A stretch of DNA of 64,000 nt, taken from Microbacterium natoriense (lineage in GTDB: Bacteria > Actinomycetota > Actinomycetes > Actinomycetales > Microbacteriaceae). The notes beneath the pieces were generated by a model. It worked only from the letters and a program-made list of their open reading frames with translations. It was not told the origin of the DNA and ran no database searches. Position numbers and translations under genes: made by a program. Within the stretch, counting starts at the first letter, position 1, and every line of letters begins with the position of its first letter. The stretch lies in the NCBI RefSeq assembly GCF_030816295.1, contig NZ_JAUSXV010000001.1, positions 3,162,001-3,226,000 of the forward strand, given 5' to 3'. Below, piece by piece: positions 28,195 through 37,626 of this stretch.

Positions 28195-28893
28195 TCAGGA
28201 GCGTCGTGAGGCGGCGGCTGGAAGGCGGTCCTTCACGGTCGACGCGTAGACGTCCTCGTACTCCTGCTCGCCCAGCCTCTGCAGCGCCACCATGATCTCG
28301 TCGGTGACGGACCGGAGGATGTAGCGGTCGTTCTCCATGCCTGCGTAGCGGGAGAAGTCGAGCGGTTCGCCGATGACGATCCCCACCCGCATGACGCGAG
28401 GAACACGGCGGCCGATCGGCATCGCCGTGTCCGTGTCGACCATGATCACCGGGATCACCGGGACCTTGGCTTCCAGCGCCATCCGTGCGATGCCGGTGCG
28501 ACCGCGGTAGAGCTTTCCGTCGGGGCTTCGCGTGCCCTCGGGGTAGATGCCGAGCAGGTCGCCGCGACCGAGAACCTGAAGCCCTGTGTTCAGCGACGCC
28601 TCTGATGCCTTTCCGCCTGAGCGGTCGATCGGGATCTGGCCGGTCGCGCTCATGAAGAAGCGCGTGGCCCAGCCCTTGATGCCCCGGCCGGTGAAGTAGT
28701 CGCTCTTGGCGAGGAACGACATGGACCGGTCGAGCATGAGGGGCAGGAAGATCGAGTCTGCGAAGGACAGATGGTTGCTCGCGAGGATGGCTGCGCCGTT
28801 CGCGGGCACATTGGCCCTCCCGACGACCCAGGGGCGGAAGACCGCCTTGACCACGGGGCCGATCACCACGTACTTCATCAGCCAGTAGAACAT
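28195..28893 (-). CDS. 1-acyl-sn-glycerol-3-phosphate acyltransferase (PlsC family)
   Basis: A 232-residue membrane-associated acyltransferase expected to make phosphatidic acid. The catalytic HX4D motif is NHLSFAD (about 40-46). The acceptor-binding block is YPEGTRSPDGKLYRGRTG, and VPVIPVIMV follows. A hydrophobic N-terminus probably contacts the membrane. It precedes aroG, as Rv2182c does in mycobacteria. Acceptor preference cannot be read from sequence. Confidence 0.92.
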   Translation of the reverse strand: MFYWLMKYVVIGPVVKAVFRPWVVGRANVPANGAAILASNHLSFADSIFLPLMLDRSMSFLAKSDYFTGRGIKGWATRFFMSATGQIPIDRSGGKASEASLNTGLQVLGRGDLLGIYPEGTRSPDGKLYRGRTGIARMALEAKVPVIPVIMVDTDTAMPIGRRVPRVMRVGIVIGEPLDFSRYAGMENDRYILRSVTDEIMVALQRLGEQEYEDVYASTVKDRLPAAASRRS

Positions 28894-28900
28894 CGGGTGA

Positions 28901-28906
28901 AGTCTA
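28901..28906 (-). promoter_or_regulatory. -10 element of PlsC-family gene (leaderless)
   Basis: TAGACT on the minus strand ends 7 nt before ATG 28893, with no ribosome-binding site between. Confidence 0.5.
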
Positions 28907-29021
28907 GCGCCGAGACCGGCATCCGTTCACGACGGCGACTGAGTCCCACCCCGGATGAAATTGAGTCCCATGCCTTAGACTCGTTGCAACACCGTGCCCG
29001 ACCGGTACCGAAGGAGCTGCC

Positions 29022-30854
29022 GTGGTTCAGTTTGAAGTCCCCGCCGTCGTCCCCGCCGACCCCGATGCGAACATCGCCGACATCCTCGTGAAGCGGGTCG
29101 AGGCCACTCCGGATCGCGCTCTCTTCTCCGTGCCGGATGGTGCCGGCTGGCGTGACATCACCGCCGCCGATTTCCAGACCGCCGTGATCGCCCTCGCCAA
29201 GGGCTTCGCCGCCGCGGGCATCCAGCCCGGCGAGAAGGTCGGGTTCCTCGCGCGCACCACCTACGAGTGGACGCTCGTCGACTTCGCGCTCTTCTACGCC
29301 GGTGCAGTGATGGTGCCGATCTACGAGACGAGCTCGCCGAGTCAGATCCAGTGGATCCTCGAGGACTCGGGCGCGATCGCCCTCGTCGTCGAATCGCCCG
29401 AGCACTTCGCGCGCGTCGACGAGGTCCGCGGTGACCTCCCGCTGATCCGCGAGGTCTGGCAGATGCACCTCGGGGCGATCGACACGCTCACCGCGCAGGG
29501 AGCCTCGGTGACGGATGCCGAGATCGAGCGCCGCCGCAATCTCGCCGTCGGCAGCGACATCGCGACTCTTATCTACACGTCCGGATCCACCGGGCGCCCG
29601 AAGGGCTGCGTGCTCACGCACAGCAACTTCGTCGAACTGGCACGCAATTCGGCGAAGGCGCTCGACAAGGTCGTCCAGACACCCGGAGCCTCAACGCTGC
29701 TGTTCATCACCACCGCGCACGTGTTCGCCCGGTTCATCTCGATCCTCGATGTGCACGCTGGCGTCCGCACCGGACACCAGCCCGACACGCGGCAGCTGCT
29801 GCCCGCCCTCGGCTCCTTCAAGCCCACGTTCCTGCTCGCGGTGCCCCGCGTCTTCGAGAAGGTCTACAACTCCGCCGAGCAGAAGGCCGAGGCCGGCGGC
29901 AAGGGAAAGATCTTCCGTGCCGCGGCTGACGTCGCCATCGAGCATTCCAAGCTCCTCGAAGAGGGCAAGCCGGTTCCCTTCGGCATGAGGCTGAAGTTCG
30001 CCCTGTTCAACAAGCTCGTCTACAGCAAGCTCCGCGAGGCGATGGGCGGCAACGTCGTCTACGCCGTCTCCGGGTCCGCACCCCTCGGCGCCCGTCTCGG
30101 CCACTTCTTCCACAGCCTCGGCGTCGTGATCCTCGAGGGCTACGGTCTCACCGAGACCACCGCCCCGGCGACCGTGAACCTCGCGGACAAGTCGAAGATC
30201 GGCACCGTAGGACCGGCGCTTCCCGGCGTCGGTGTCCGTCTCGCGGACGACGGCGAGATCGAAGTGCGCGGCATCAACGTGTTCAAGGAGTACTGGAACA
30301 ACCCGCAGGCCACGGCGGATGCCTTCGGCGAGGGCGGATGGTTCCGCACCGGCGACATCGGCAGCTTCGACTCCGAGGGGTTCCTCACGATCACGGGACG
30401 CAAGAAGGAGATCATCGTCACCGCCGGCGGCAAGAACGTCGCCCCCGCCGCCCTGGAGGACCCGATCCGCGCGAATCCGATCATCGGACAGGTGGTCGTC
30501 GTGGGCGATCAGAAGCCGTTCATCGCCGCGCTCGTCACCCTCGACCCCGAGATGCTGCCCACGTGGCTGGCGAACAACAACCTCCCCACCGACATGTCGC
30601 TGTCGGATGCATCGACGAACCCTGCAGTCCGTGCAGAGATCCAGAAGGCCGTCGACGCCGCGAACGCACGCGTCTCGCGAGCGGAGTCGATCCGCAAGTT
30701 CACGATCCTGGACTCGGAATGGACCGAGGCGTCGGGTCACCTCACTCCGAAGCTCTCGATCAAGCGCAACGTGATCATGAGCGACTTCGCCGACGAGATC
30801 TCGGCGATCTACGACGAGCCCGTCGCGACCACGAACGTCGCCATCGGAGGCTGA
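29022..30854 (+). CDS. Long-chain fatty acid--CoA ligase (FadD15-like)
   Basis: An AMP-forming acyl-CoA synthetase of 610 residues. The P-loop YTSGSTGRPKGCVLTH (about 184-199) carries the AMP-binding signature. EGYGLTETTAP is the adenylate-binding block, and WFRTGDIGSFDSEGFLTITGRKKEIIV is the hinge region. It starts at GTG 29022 with an AAGGAG site. It is divergent from the PlsC gene and is probably functionally linked to it, since acyl-CoA is that enzyme's donor. fadD15 (Rv2187) has the matching position in M. tuberculosis. Confidence 0.92.
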   Translation: MVQFEVPAVVPADPDANIADILVKRVEATPDRALFSVPDGAGWRDITAADFQTAVIALAKGFAAAGIQPGEKVGFLARTTYEWTLVDFALFYAGAVMVPIYETSSPSQIQWILEDSGAIALVVESPEHFARVDEVRGDLPLIREVWQMHLGAIDTLTAQGASVTDAEIERRRNLAVGSDIATLIYTSGSTGRPKGCVLTHSNFVELARNSAKALDKVVQTPGASTLLFITTAHVFARFISILDVHAGVRTGHQPDTRQLLPALGSFKPTFLLAVPRVFEKVYNSAEQKAEAGGKGKIFRAAADVAIEHSKLLEEGKPVPFGMRLKFALFNKLVYSKLREAMGGNVVYAVSGSAPLGARLGHFFHSLGVVILEGYGLTETTAPATVNLADKSKIGTVGPALPGVGVRLADDGEIEVRGINVFKEYWNNPQATADAFGEGGWFRTGDIGSFDSEGFLTITGRKKEIIVTAGGKNVAPAALEDPIRANPIIGQVVVVGDQKPFIAALVTLDPEMLPTWLANNNLPTDMSLSDASTNPAVRAEIQKAVDAANARVSRAESIRKFTILDSEWTEASGHLTPKLSIKRNVIMSDFADEISAIYDEPVATTNVAIGG

Positions 30855-30864
30855 GCAGCCTTCG

Positions 30865-30910
30865 ACGCATGACGAAGGGCCCCGTTTCCGCGGGGCCCTT
30901 CGTCATGCGT
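30865..30910. terminator. Bidirectional terminator
   Basis: A perfect 20-bp stem (left arm begins ACGCATGACGAAGGG) with a 6-nt TTTCCG loop lies between the convergent fadD-like and def genes. Confidence 0.88.
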
Positions 30911-30916
30911 GGAGGA

Positions 30917-31408
30917 TCAGAACCAGGAGCTCTCGCGCACTTCGCGCATCGCGATCTTGCGGGTCTCGGGATCGAGTCGCGACAGGTAGAGCTTGCCATC
31001 GAGGTGGTCGGTCTCGTGCTGGAGCGCCTGCGCCAGCAACCCCTCCCCTTCGATCACCACGGGGTTGCCGTCCAGGTCGATGCCCTCGACGCGCGCCCAC
31101 GGGTGACGGAGCGCATCGTGCCAGAGCCCCGGCACCGACAGACATCCTTCGCCGGTCGGCACGGCCTCGCCGCGCACCTCGGTGAGAACCGGGTTCAGGA
31201 CGTAGCCGATGTCGCCGTCGATGTTGTAGCTGAAGGCGCGCAGCGCGACGCCGATCTGCGGAGCGGCGACGCCAGCACGACCCGGCAGCTCGACGCTGTC
31301 GACGAGGTCGGCCACGAGGGCCCGCACGCCGTCGTCGATCTCATCGATCGGCGCGCACACCGTTCGCAGCACGGGGTCGCCGAAGACTCGGATCTCGCGG
31401 ACGGCCAT
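30917..31408 (-). CDS. def: Peptide deformylase
   Basis: A metalloenzyme that removes the formyl group from nascent proteins. It has 163 residues. All three family motifs are intact: [17 protein letters not shown] (metal Cys) and QHETDHLDG (two metal His and the catalytic Glu). Its ATG shares one base with the stop of the upstream MinD-like gene (TGATG), so the two are transcribed together. A strong terminator follows. Confidence 0.96.
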   Translation of the reverse strand: MAVREIRVFGDPVLRTVCAPIDEIDDGVRALVADLVDSVELPGRAGVAAPQIGVALRAFSYNIDGDIGYVLNPVLTEVRGEAVPTGEGCLSVPGLWHDALRHPWARVEGIDLDGNPVVIEGEGLLAQALQHETDHLDGKLYLSRLDPETRKIAMREVRESSWF

Positions 31409-33159
31409 CAGGCGGCCTTGGCCCGGAGGCCCTCGACGAGCTGGGCGGCGAGCTCTCGCGCAGCCACGCGGGTCTCAGGCTGCAGCGAGGTGAACACGAT
31501 CGTGCCGCCTCCTGCGATGTGCGCGTCGTACGGCATCCGCACGACCTTCTTCGCCCTGGTGCGGAAGTGCGACTCGAGTTCGTTCAGGCGCACCAGCGGG
31601 GCCCCGGGGGTCGACTGGTTGAGCACGATGATCGCTTCTCGCGCCTGGTCGGCGAAGCCGTTCGTCTCCAGCCACGTGAGCGTCTCGGATGCCAGACGCG
31701 CCTCATCGACGCTGAGCCCCGACACGATCACGATCTGGTCGGCGAGGTCAAGCGTGGCCGACATGACCGAATGCACGATGCCGGTGCCGGTGTCGGTGAG
31801 CACGAGCGAGTAGTAGTGCGCCGCGACGTCAGCGACATCGCGGTAGTCGCTGTCGCTGAAGGCCTCGGCGATGCGGGGGTCGGAGTCGGATGCGAGCACG
31901 TCGAGTCGTGTCGCATCGCGTGCGACGATGGCCGAGATGTCGTGATATCCCTTCACCTCGTCGTGGATGCGCACGAGATCGCGCACCGACTTGCTGTGGT
32001 TGGGTCGAGCGATCCGGTCGGCGAGGGTTCCACGATCGGGGTTCGCGTCCACCGCGATGACGCGGTCCTCTCTCGCGTCGGCGAGCGCCATCCCGAGCAG
32101 GGCCGTGATCGTCGTCTTGCCCACGCCGCCCTTGCGGGAGAGGACGGGGACGAATCGCGCGCCGCCGGACAGCGGCGCGGAGATGCGTGCGCTGAGAGCC
32201 TTGCGCTCGCGGGCTCGCCGGCCGTCGCCGATGTTGATGCGGCGTCCGGAGACCGTGTAGAGGAAGTGGCTCCATGCGCCCTCCGGCTCGGGCTTGGTGA
32301 CCTGATGCGGGTCGAGCAGGCGGTCGGCGGTGAGCAGATCCGCGCTCTCGCGCGACGAGTCGCCCAGATCGTCCAGTCGCTTCGAGGTGAGAGCCACCTC
32401 GGCGCGCGAGGCCCGCGTCTGCGGCGCCACCGGCTTCTTCTTCGAGGTGTCCACGACAGTGCTCTCCTTCACGAGTGCGGGTCGGGAGACGGATGCCGCG
32501 GCTGCGGCAGCCTTGGCTTCGATGTCGGCCTTGGCGCGTGCGATGAACGCGGCGGCTGCCACGGCCTCCTCCGCGACGACGTCGGCGGGCTTCCGAGCGG
32601 AACGCTCGGAAGTGACGGTCTCCTCCGCGTCGACGAGGTCGGCTGCGGGCGTCTCGCCGGAAGGTTCAGGTTCAGGTTCAGGTTCAGGTTCAGGTTCAGC
32701 CTCAGCCTCAGCCTCAGCGAGGGTGTCTGCGTCGCTGTCGGGGCTCTCGGCGGCCTGCTCGGACTCGAGCGGAGCCGCGACCGATGCCGGCACGGCGACC
32801 GGTTCGACCGTCGCGTCCTCGTGCGGGTCCGCCTCGACGGCATCCGTCGTCTCCGTGCGGGCAGAAGGCACCTCCTCGGCCGGCAGCTCGATCACGATCG
32901 ATTCGAGCACGGCGTCCGATTCCGGTGCCGACGGCGCCTCGGGCGCCGGCTCGAGAACCGGCTCGTCGATCATCAGGTCGACGACCTCTCCGTCGATGAC
33001 GTCCTCGTCTGCGAGGTCATCCTCGTCCGTCTGCGGGAGGGTCACGCTCACCTGAGCGGTGCCGCCGAGGATTCCGAGCGCCGAGGTGTCCAGCGACGCG
33101 GCGTCGTCGAGCACCCCCGTCGACTCCTCATCCGCGTGCGGTGTCTTCTTCGTGGTCAC
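31408..33159 (-). CDS. MinD/ParA-like ATPase with long acidic N-terminus
   Basis: A 583-residue protein. Residues 1 to about 290 are acidic and low-complexity, including an EA/EP repeat at about 148-166. The C-terminal 250 residues are a deviant-Walker ATPase with [10 protein letters not shown] (341-350), [14 protein letters not shown] and a Walker B-like LVLTDTGTG. This layout recalls the EspI-type ATPases of type VII secretion loci and MinD-like placement factors, but no secretion gene is near. It starts at GTG 33159 after a GGGAG site. Function is not assignable beyond membrane- or pole-related ATPase. Confidence 0.8.
   Translation of the reverse strand: MTTKKTPHADEESTGVLDDAASLDTSALGILGGTAQVSVTLPQTDEDDLADEDVIDGEVVDLMIDEPVLEPAPEAPSAPESDAVLESIVIELPAEEVPSARTETTDAVEADPHEDATVEPVAVPASVAAPLESEQAAESPDSDADTLAEAEAEAEPEPEPEPEPEPSGETPAADLVDAEETVTSERSARKPADVVAEEAVAAAAFIARAKADIEAKAAAAAASVSRPALVKESTVVDTSKKKPVAPQTRASRAEVALTSKRLDDLGDSSRESADLLTADRLLDPHQVTKPEPEGAWSHFLYTVSGRRINIGDGRRARERKALSARISAPLSGGARFVPVLSRKGGVGKTTITALLGMALADAREDRVIAVDANPDRGTLADRIARPNHSKSVRDLVRIHDEVKGYHDISAIVARDATRLDVLASDSDPRIAEAFSDSDYRDVADVAAHYYSLVLTDTGTGIVHSVMSATLDLADQIVIVSGLSVDEARLASETLTWLETNGFADQAREAIIVLNQSTPGAPLVRLNELESHFRTRAKKVVRMPYDAHIAGGGTIVFTSLQPETRVAARELAAQLVEGLRAKAA
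32663..32716. repeat. Hexanucleotide tandem repeat inside the MinD-like gene
   Basis: GGTTCA is repeated six times without error (32663-32698), followed by three copies of GCCTCA (32699-32716). On the coding strand it reads Glu-Ala then Glu-Pro dipeptides. The 6-bp unit keeps frame, so copy-number changes would alter linker length and not break the gene. Confidence 0.9.
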
Positions 33160-33219
33160 GTGTCACTCCCAGCTCGTGCGGCCCCGTCGCGCCCCAGGCA
33201 CGACCTCGCCCGCACAAGA

Positions 33220-36200
33220 TTAGTGCGAAGGGCTGATGACGACCAAAAGATCTCCCGCGTCCACCTGCTGCGTGGCGCCGATCGCGAGACGTTCGACGAC
33301 GCCGTCGACGGGCGCTGTGATGGCGGCTTCCATCTTCATCGCCTCGATGGATGCCACCGGTTCCCCGGCGCGCACCGTCGCTCCGACCTCGGCCTTCAGC
33401 GTGACGACACCGGAGAACGGGGCGGCGACATGACCGGTCACCGAGGTGTCGGCCTTCTCGACCTCATGCGCGTCGACCACGATGGATCGATCGCGCACGA
33501 ACACCGGTCGGAGCTGTCCGTTCAGCGTCGTCATGACCGTGCGCATGCCCCTGTCGTCCGCATCGCCGATCGCCTCCAGACCGACGTAGAGCTGCACGCC
33601 CCTGTCTATCTCGATCAGGTGCTCCTGGCCCTGAACGAGCCCGTACAGGTAGTCCCCCGTGTCGAGGACCGAGAGGTCGCCATACTGCTCGCGCGCCTGC
33701 TCGTACTCGCGCGCCGGTGCGGGGAAGAGCAGCGTGTTCAGCCGAGCGCGCCGGGTGGCGCTGTCACCGGCGAGTGCCGCCTCGTCGTCTGCGCTGATCT
33801 CTGTCAGGCCCGTCCGCACCGAACGACCGGCGAGCACCTTCGTGCGGAACGGCTCGGGCCAGCCGCCGGGCAGGTCGCCCAGCTCTCCCGCCATGAACCC
33901 CACGACCGAATCGGGCACGTCGTACTTCTCGGGGTGGGCCTCGAAGTCCGCCGGATCCGCCTTCACGGCGGCCAGATGCAGAGCGAGGTCGCCCACCACC
34001 TTCGATGACGGGGTCACCTTCGGCACGCGTCCGAGGATGCGATCCGCCGCCGCGTACATGTCTTCGATGAGCTCGAAGTCGTCGGCGAGCCCCAGCGCCT
34101 TGGCCTGCTGACGGAGGTTCGACAGCTGCCCGCCCGGGATCTCGTGGTGGTACACCCGGCCCGTGGGCCCCGGCAGGCCGGACTCGAACGGCGCGTAGGT
34201 GCGGCGCACGGCCTCCCAGTACGGCTCGAGGTCAGAGACGCCGTCGAGGTCGAGGCCGCTGTCGCGCTCGGTGTGGGCGAGAGCGGCGACCAGCGACGAC
34301 AGCGAGGGCTGGCTGGTCGTGCCGGACAACGGAGCGGATGCCGCGTCGACCGCGTCGACTCCGGCGCCGCTGGCCGCGAGCAGAGTCGCGAGCTGACCGC
34401 CGGGGGTGTCATGCGTGTGCAGGTGCACTGGCAGGTCGAACCGCTCGCGCAGCGCGGCGACGAGCTTCGCGGCGGCTGCGGGGCGCAGCAGTCCCGCCAT
34501 GTCCTTGATCGCGATGATGTGAGCGCCCGCGGCCACGATGTCATCCGCGAGTTTCAGGTAGTAGTCGAGGGTGTAGAGATCCTCGGCCGGGTTGAGCAGA
34601 TCTCCGGTGTAGCAGAGGGCGACCTCGGCGACCGCGGTGCCGGTCGCACGCACGGCCTCGATGGCCGGGCGCATCTGCTCGACGTCGTTGAGGGCGTCGA
34701 AGATGCGGAAGATGTCGATGCCGCTGGCCGCTGCCTCGGCGACGAACGCCTCCGTGACGGCGGTCGGGTACGGCGTGTATCCGACCGTGTTGCGGCCGCG
34801 CAGCAGCATCTGGATCGCGACGTTCGGCAGCGCCGCGCGGAGCTTGTCGAGCCGCTCCCACGGGTCTTCTCCGAGGAATCGCAGGGCGACGTCGTAGGTG
34901 GCCCCTCCCCATGCCTCGACGGACAGCAGACCGGGCGTCAGGCGGGCGATGTACGGAGCGGCCGCGACCAGGTCCTTGGTGCGGACACGGGTCGCCAGCA
35001 GCGACTGGTGCGCGTCGCGGAAGGTCGTGTCGGTGATCGCCAGGGCGGACTGCGCGCGCAGGTTCGCCGCGAACCCTTCAGGGCCGAGTTCGAGCAGGCG
35101 CTGACGGGAGCCGGGAGCGGGTGCGGCGGACAGGTCGATCCTCGGGAGCTTGCTCGCCGGGTCCACAACGCCGGGGTGCACGCCGTGCGGCTTGTTGACG
35201 GTGACGTCGACGAGCCAGTTCAGGATCTTCGTGCCGCGATCCTTCGAGACGTGACCGCGGAGCAGCTCGGGGCGCTCGTCGATGAACGAGGTGCTCACGT
35301 CTCCTGCGACGAAGGCGGCGTCGTCCAGCAGCGCCTGCAGGAACGGGATGTTCGTCGACACGCCGCGGATGCGGAACTCGGCCAGTGCACGGCGCGCACG
35401 GGCTACCGCGGCCGGGAAGTCGCGTCCGCGACATGTGAGCTTGGCGAGCATCGAATCGAAATGCGGGCTGATCTGCGCACCCTGGTGCACGGTCCCGCCG
35501 TCCAGACGGACGCCGGCGCCTCCGGGTGAACGGTAGGTCGTGATCTTGCCGGTGTCGGGGCGGAAGCCCTGCGTGGGGTCCTCCGTGGTGATCCGGCACT
35601 GCAGAGCAGCCCCTCGCAGGTGCAGATCCTTCTGCTGCAGACCGAGGTCGGCGAGCGTCTGCCCCGCGGCGATGCGCATCTGGCTCTGCACGAGGTCGAC
35701 GTCGGTGACCTCCTCGGTGACCGTGTGCTCGACTTGGATGCGCGGGTTCATCTCGATGAAGACGACTTCGCCCGTGCGCTCCCCCGCCGTCTCGAGCAGG
35801 AACTCCACGGTGCCGGCGTTCTCGTACCCGATCGAGCGGGCGAACGCGACGGCGTAGGCGTGCAGAGCGGTGCGGATGCCGTCATCCAGGTTCGGCGCCG
35901 GAGCGATCTCGACGACCTTCTGATGACGTCGCTGCACGGAGCAGTCGCGCTCGAACAGGTGCACGGTCTCGCCGGTCTTGTCTGCGAGGATCTGCACCTC
36001 GATGTGGCGCGGACGCAGCACGGCCTGCTCCAGGAACATCCGCGGGTCGCCGAAGGCGCTCTCGGCCTCGCGCATCGCCTCAGCGAGCGCGGGCGCCAGG
36101 TCGCCCCTGGTCTCGACGCGTCGCATGCCGCGGCCGCCGCCGCCGGCCACGGCCTTGGCGAACAGCGGGAATCCGATCTCATCGGACTGGGCGACGAGAG

Positions 36201-36627
36201 CGTCGACGTCGTCCGACGCCTCGGTCGATCGCAGCACGGGAACACCGGCCTCGATCGCGTGACGCTTGGCCTCGACCTTGTTCCCCGCCATCTCGAGCAC
36301 GTTCGCGGGCGGCCCGATGAAGACGATGCCGGACGCTGCGGCCTTCTCGGCCAGTTCCGGGTTCTCGGAGAGGAATCCGTAGCCGGGGTAGATCGCGTCG
36401 GCACCGGCCTCGCGGGCGACGCGGATGATCTCGTCGACGTTCAGATATGCGCGCACCGGATGACCGCGCTCGCCGATCTCGTACGCCTCGTCGGCTTTCA
36501 GCCGGTGGACCGAGCCGCGGTCCTCGTGGGGGAAGACAGCGACCGTCCTCGCCCCGACCTCGAAGGCCGCACGGAAGGCGCGGATCGCGATCTCGCCGCG
36601 GTTCGCCACAAGGATCTTCTTGAACAT
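33220..36627 (-). CDS. pyc: Pyruvate carboxylase
   Basis: A biotin enzyme that carboxylates pyruvate to oxaloacetate for anaplerosis. It has 1135 residues from ATG 36627. Domains in order are biotin carboxylase (1 to about 450, with AGGGGRGMRRV and EMNPRIQVEH), carboxyltransferase (about 530-830, DTTFRDAHQSLLATR and LHTHDTPGG), allosteric linker and C-terminal biotinyl domain with EAMKMEAAI. All parts are in one chain, the standard actinobacterial form. It is divergent from the parA gene. Confidence 0.97.
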   Translation of the reverse strand: MFKKILVANRGEIAIRAFRAAFEVGARTVAVFPHEDRGSVHRLKADEAYEIGERGHPVRAYLNVDEIIRVAREAGADAIYPGYGFLSENPELAEKAAASGIVFIGPPANVLEMAGNKVEAKRHAIEAGVPVLRSTEASDDVDALVAQSDEIGFPLFAKAVAGGGGRGMRRVETRGDLAPALAEAMREAESAFGDPRMFLEQAVLRPRHIEVQILADKTGETVHLFERDCSVQRRHQKVVEIAPAPNLDDGIRTALHAYAVAFARSIGYENAGTVEFLLETAGERTGEVVFIEMNPRIQVEHTVTEEVTDVDLVQSQMRIAAGQTLADLGLQQKDLHLRGAALQCRITTEDPTQGFRPDTGKITTYRSPGGAGVRLDGGTVHQGAQISPHFDSMLAKLTCRGRDFPAAVARARRALAEFRIRGVSTNIPFLQALLDDAAFVAGDVSTSFIDERPELLRGHVSKDRGTKILNWLVDVTVNKPHGVHPGVVDPASKLPRIDLSAAPAPGSRQRLLELGPEGFAANLRAQSALAITDTTFRDAHQSLLATRVRTKDLVAAAPYIARLTPGLLSVEAWGGATYDVALRFLGEDPWERLDKLRAALPNVAIQMLLRGRNTVGYTPYPTAVTEAFVAEAAASGIDIFRIFDALNDVEQMRPAIEAVRATGTAVAEVALCYTGDLLNPAEDLYTLDYYLKLADDIVAAGAHIIAIKDMAGLLRPAAAAKLVAALRERFDLPVHLHTHDTPGGQLATLLAASGAGVDAVDAASAPLSGTTSQPSLSSLVAALAHTERDSGLDLDGVSDLEPYWEAVRRTYAPFESGLPGPTGRVYHHEIPGGQLSNLRQQAKALGLADDFELIEDMYAAADRILGRVPKVTPSSKVVGDLALHLAAVKADPADFEAHPEKYDVPDSVVGFMAGELGDLPGGWPEPFRTKVLAGRSVRTGLTEISADDEAALAGDSATRRARLNTLLFPAPAREYEQAREQYGDLSVLDTGDYLYGLVQGQEHLIEIDRGVQLYVGLEAIGDADDRGMRTVMTTLNGQLRPVFVRDRSIVVDAHEVEKADTSVTGHVAAPFSGVVTLKAEVGATVRAGEPVASIEAMKMEAAITAPVDGVVERLAIGATQQVDAGDLLVVISPSH

Positions 36628-36707
36628 GCACACCTCTGAGAGCTCGATGCACGGCCTTTTCGACGCGCATGGGGCGGGGCTGAGTGTTCCCCCAGCCTAG
36701 GGGAAGG

Positions 36708-36713
36708 TAACGT
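36708..36713 (+). promoter_or_regulatory. -10 element of parA-like gene (leaderless)
   Basis: TAACGT ends 7 nt before GTG 36721. This favours that start over the in-frame GTG at 36712, which overlaps the element. Confidence 0.45.
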
Positions 36714-36720
36714 GGAGTCC

Positions 36721-37527
36721 GTGCACGTACTCAGCGTCAGCTCTCTCAAGGGGGGCGTCGGCAAGACGACCGTCACTCTCGGCCTGGCCTCAGCGGCCTT
36801 CGCCCGGGGTGTGCGGACGCTCGTCGTCGACCTCGACCCCCAGTCCGACGTCTCCACCGGGATGGACATCCAGGTGGCCGGCCGACTCAACGTCGCCGAT
36901 GTCCTGGCGAACCCGAAGGAGAAGGTCGTCCGTCAGGCGATCACCTCCAGCGGCTGGGCGAAGGTGCACCCCGGCACGATCGACGTCCTCATCGGCAGCC
37001 CCTCGGCGATCAACTTCGACGGCCCTCACCCCAGCGTCCGCGACGTCTGGAAGCTCGAAGAGGCCCTCGCCTCCGTCGAGGCCGACTACGACCTCGTGCT
37101 CATCGACTGCGCTCCGTCACTGAACGCCCTCACCCGCACCGCGTGGGCGGCGAGTGACCGCGTGATGGTCGTCACCGAGCCCGGTCTGTTCTCCGTGGCT
37201 GCCGCCGACCGCGCGCTGCGTGCGATCGAGGAGATCCGCCGCGGCCTCTCCCCCCGCCTGCAGCCCCTGGGCATCGTCGTGAACCGCGTGCGTCCGCAGT
37301 CCATCGAGCACCAGTTCCGCATCAAGGAGCTGCGCGACATGTTCGGCCCGCTCGTCCTGTCGCCGCAGCTTCCTGAGCGCACGTCGCTGCAGCAGGCTCA
37401 GGGCGCGGCCAAGCCGCTGCACATCTGGCCCGGCGACTCGGCGCAGGAGCTCGCAGCCGACTTCGACTCGCTGCTCGACAGGATCATCCGCACCGGACGC
37501 ATCCAGGTTCCCGAGGCCGGCGCCTGA
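36721..37527 (+). CDS. ParA-family ATPase (orphan)
   Basis: A 268-residue deviant-Walker ATPase with [13 protein letters not shown] near the N-terminus, the signature Asp in VVDLDPQSDVS, and a LIDCAPSLN Walker B region. No ParB gene or parS site is next to it, so it is probably not the chromosome-segregation ParA. An orphan ParA near pyc and close to merR/ftsR genes suggests a division- or pole-positioning role, which is inference. Terminated by a hairpin at 37552-37576. Confidence 0.88.
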   Translation: MHVLSVSSLKGGVGKTTVTLGLASAAFARGVRTLVVDLDPQSDVSTGMDIQVAGRLNVADVLANPKEKVVRQAITSSGWAKVHPGTIDVLIGSPSAINFDGPHPSVRDVWKLEEALASVEADYDLVLIDCAPSLNALTRTAWAASDRVMVVTEPGLFSVAAADRALRAIEEIRRGLSPRLQPLGIVVNRVRPQSIEHQFRIKELRDMFGPLVLSPQLPERTSLQQAQGAAKPLHIWPGDSAQELAADFDSLLDRIIRTGRIQVPEAGA

Positions 37528-37551
37528 CCCTGACCTCCGCCCGACACGCGA

Positions 37552-37576
37552 AACGCCCGCTCATCGAGCGGGCGTT
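37552..37576. terminator. Bidirectional terminator
   Basis: An 11-bp perfect stem (AACGCCCGCTC / GAGCGGGCGTT) with an ATC loop lies between the convergent parA-like and MerR-family genes. Confidence 0.8.
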
Positions 37577-37626
37577 CTCCGTATCCGGCGCCGTCGAGTC
37601 GAGGCGCCGATGGGCCGGCGTAGTGC

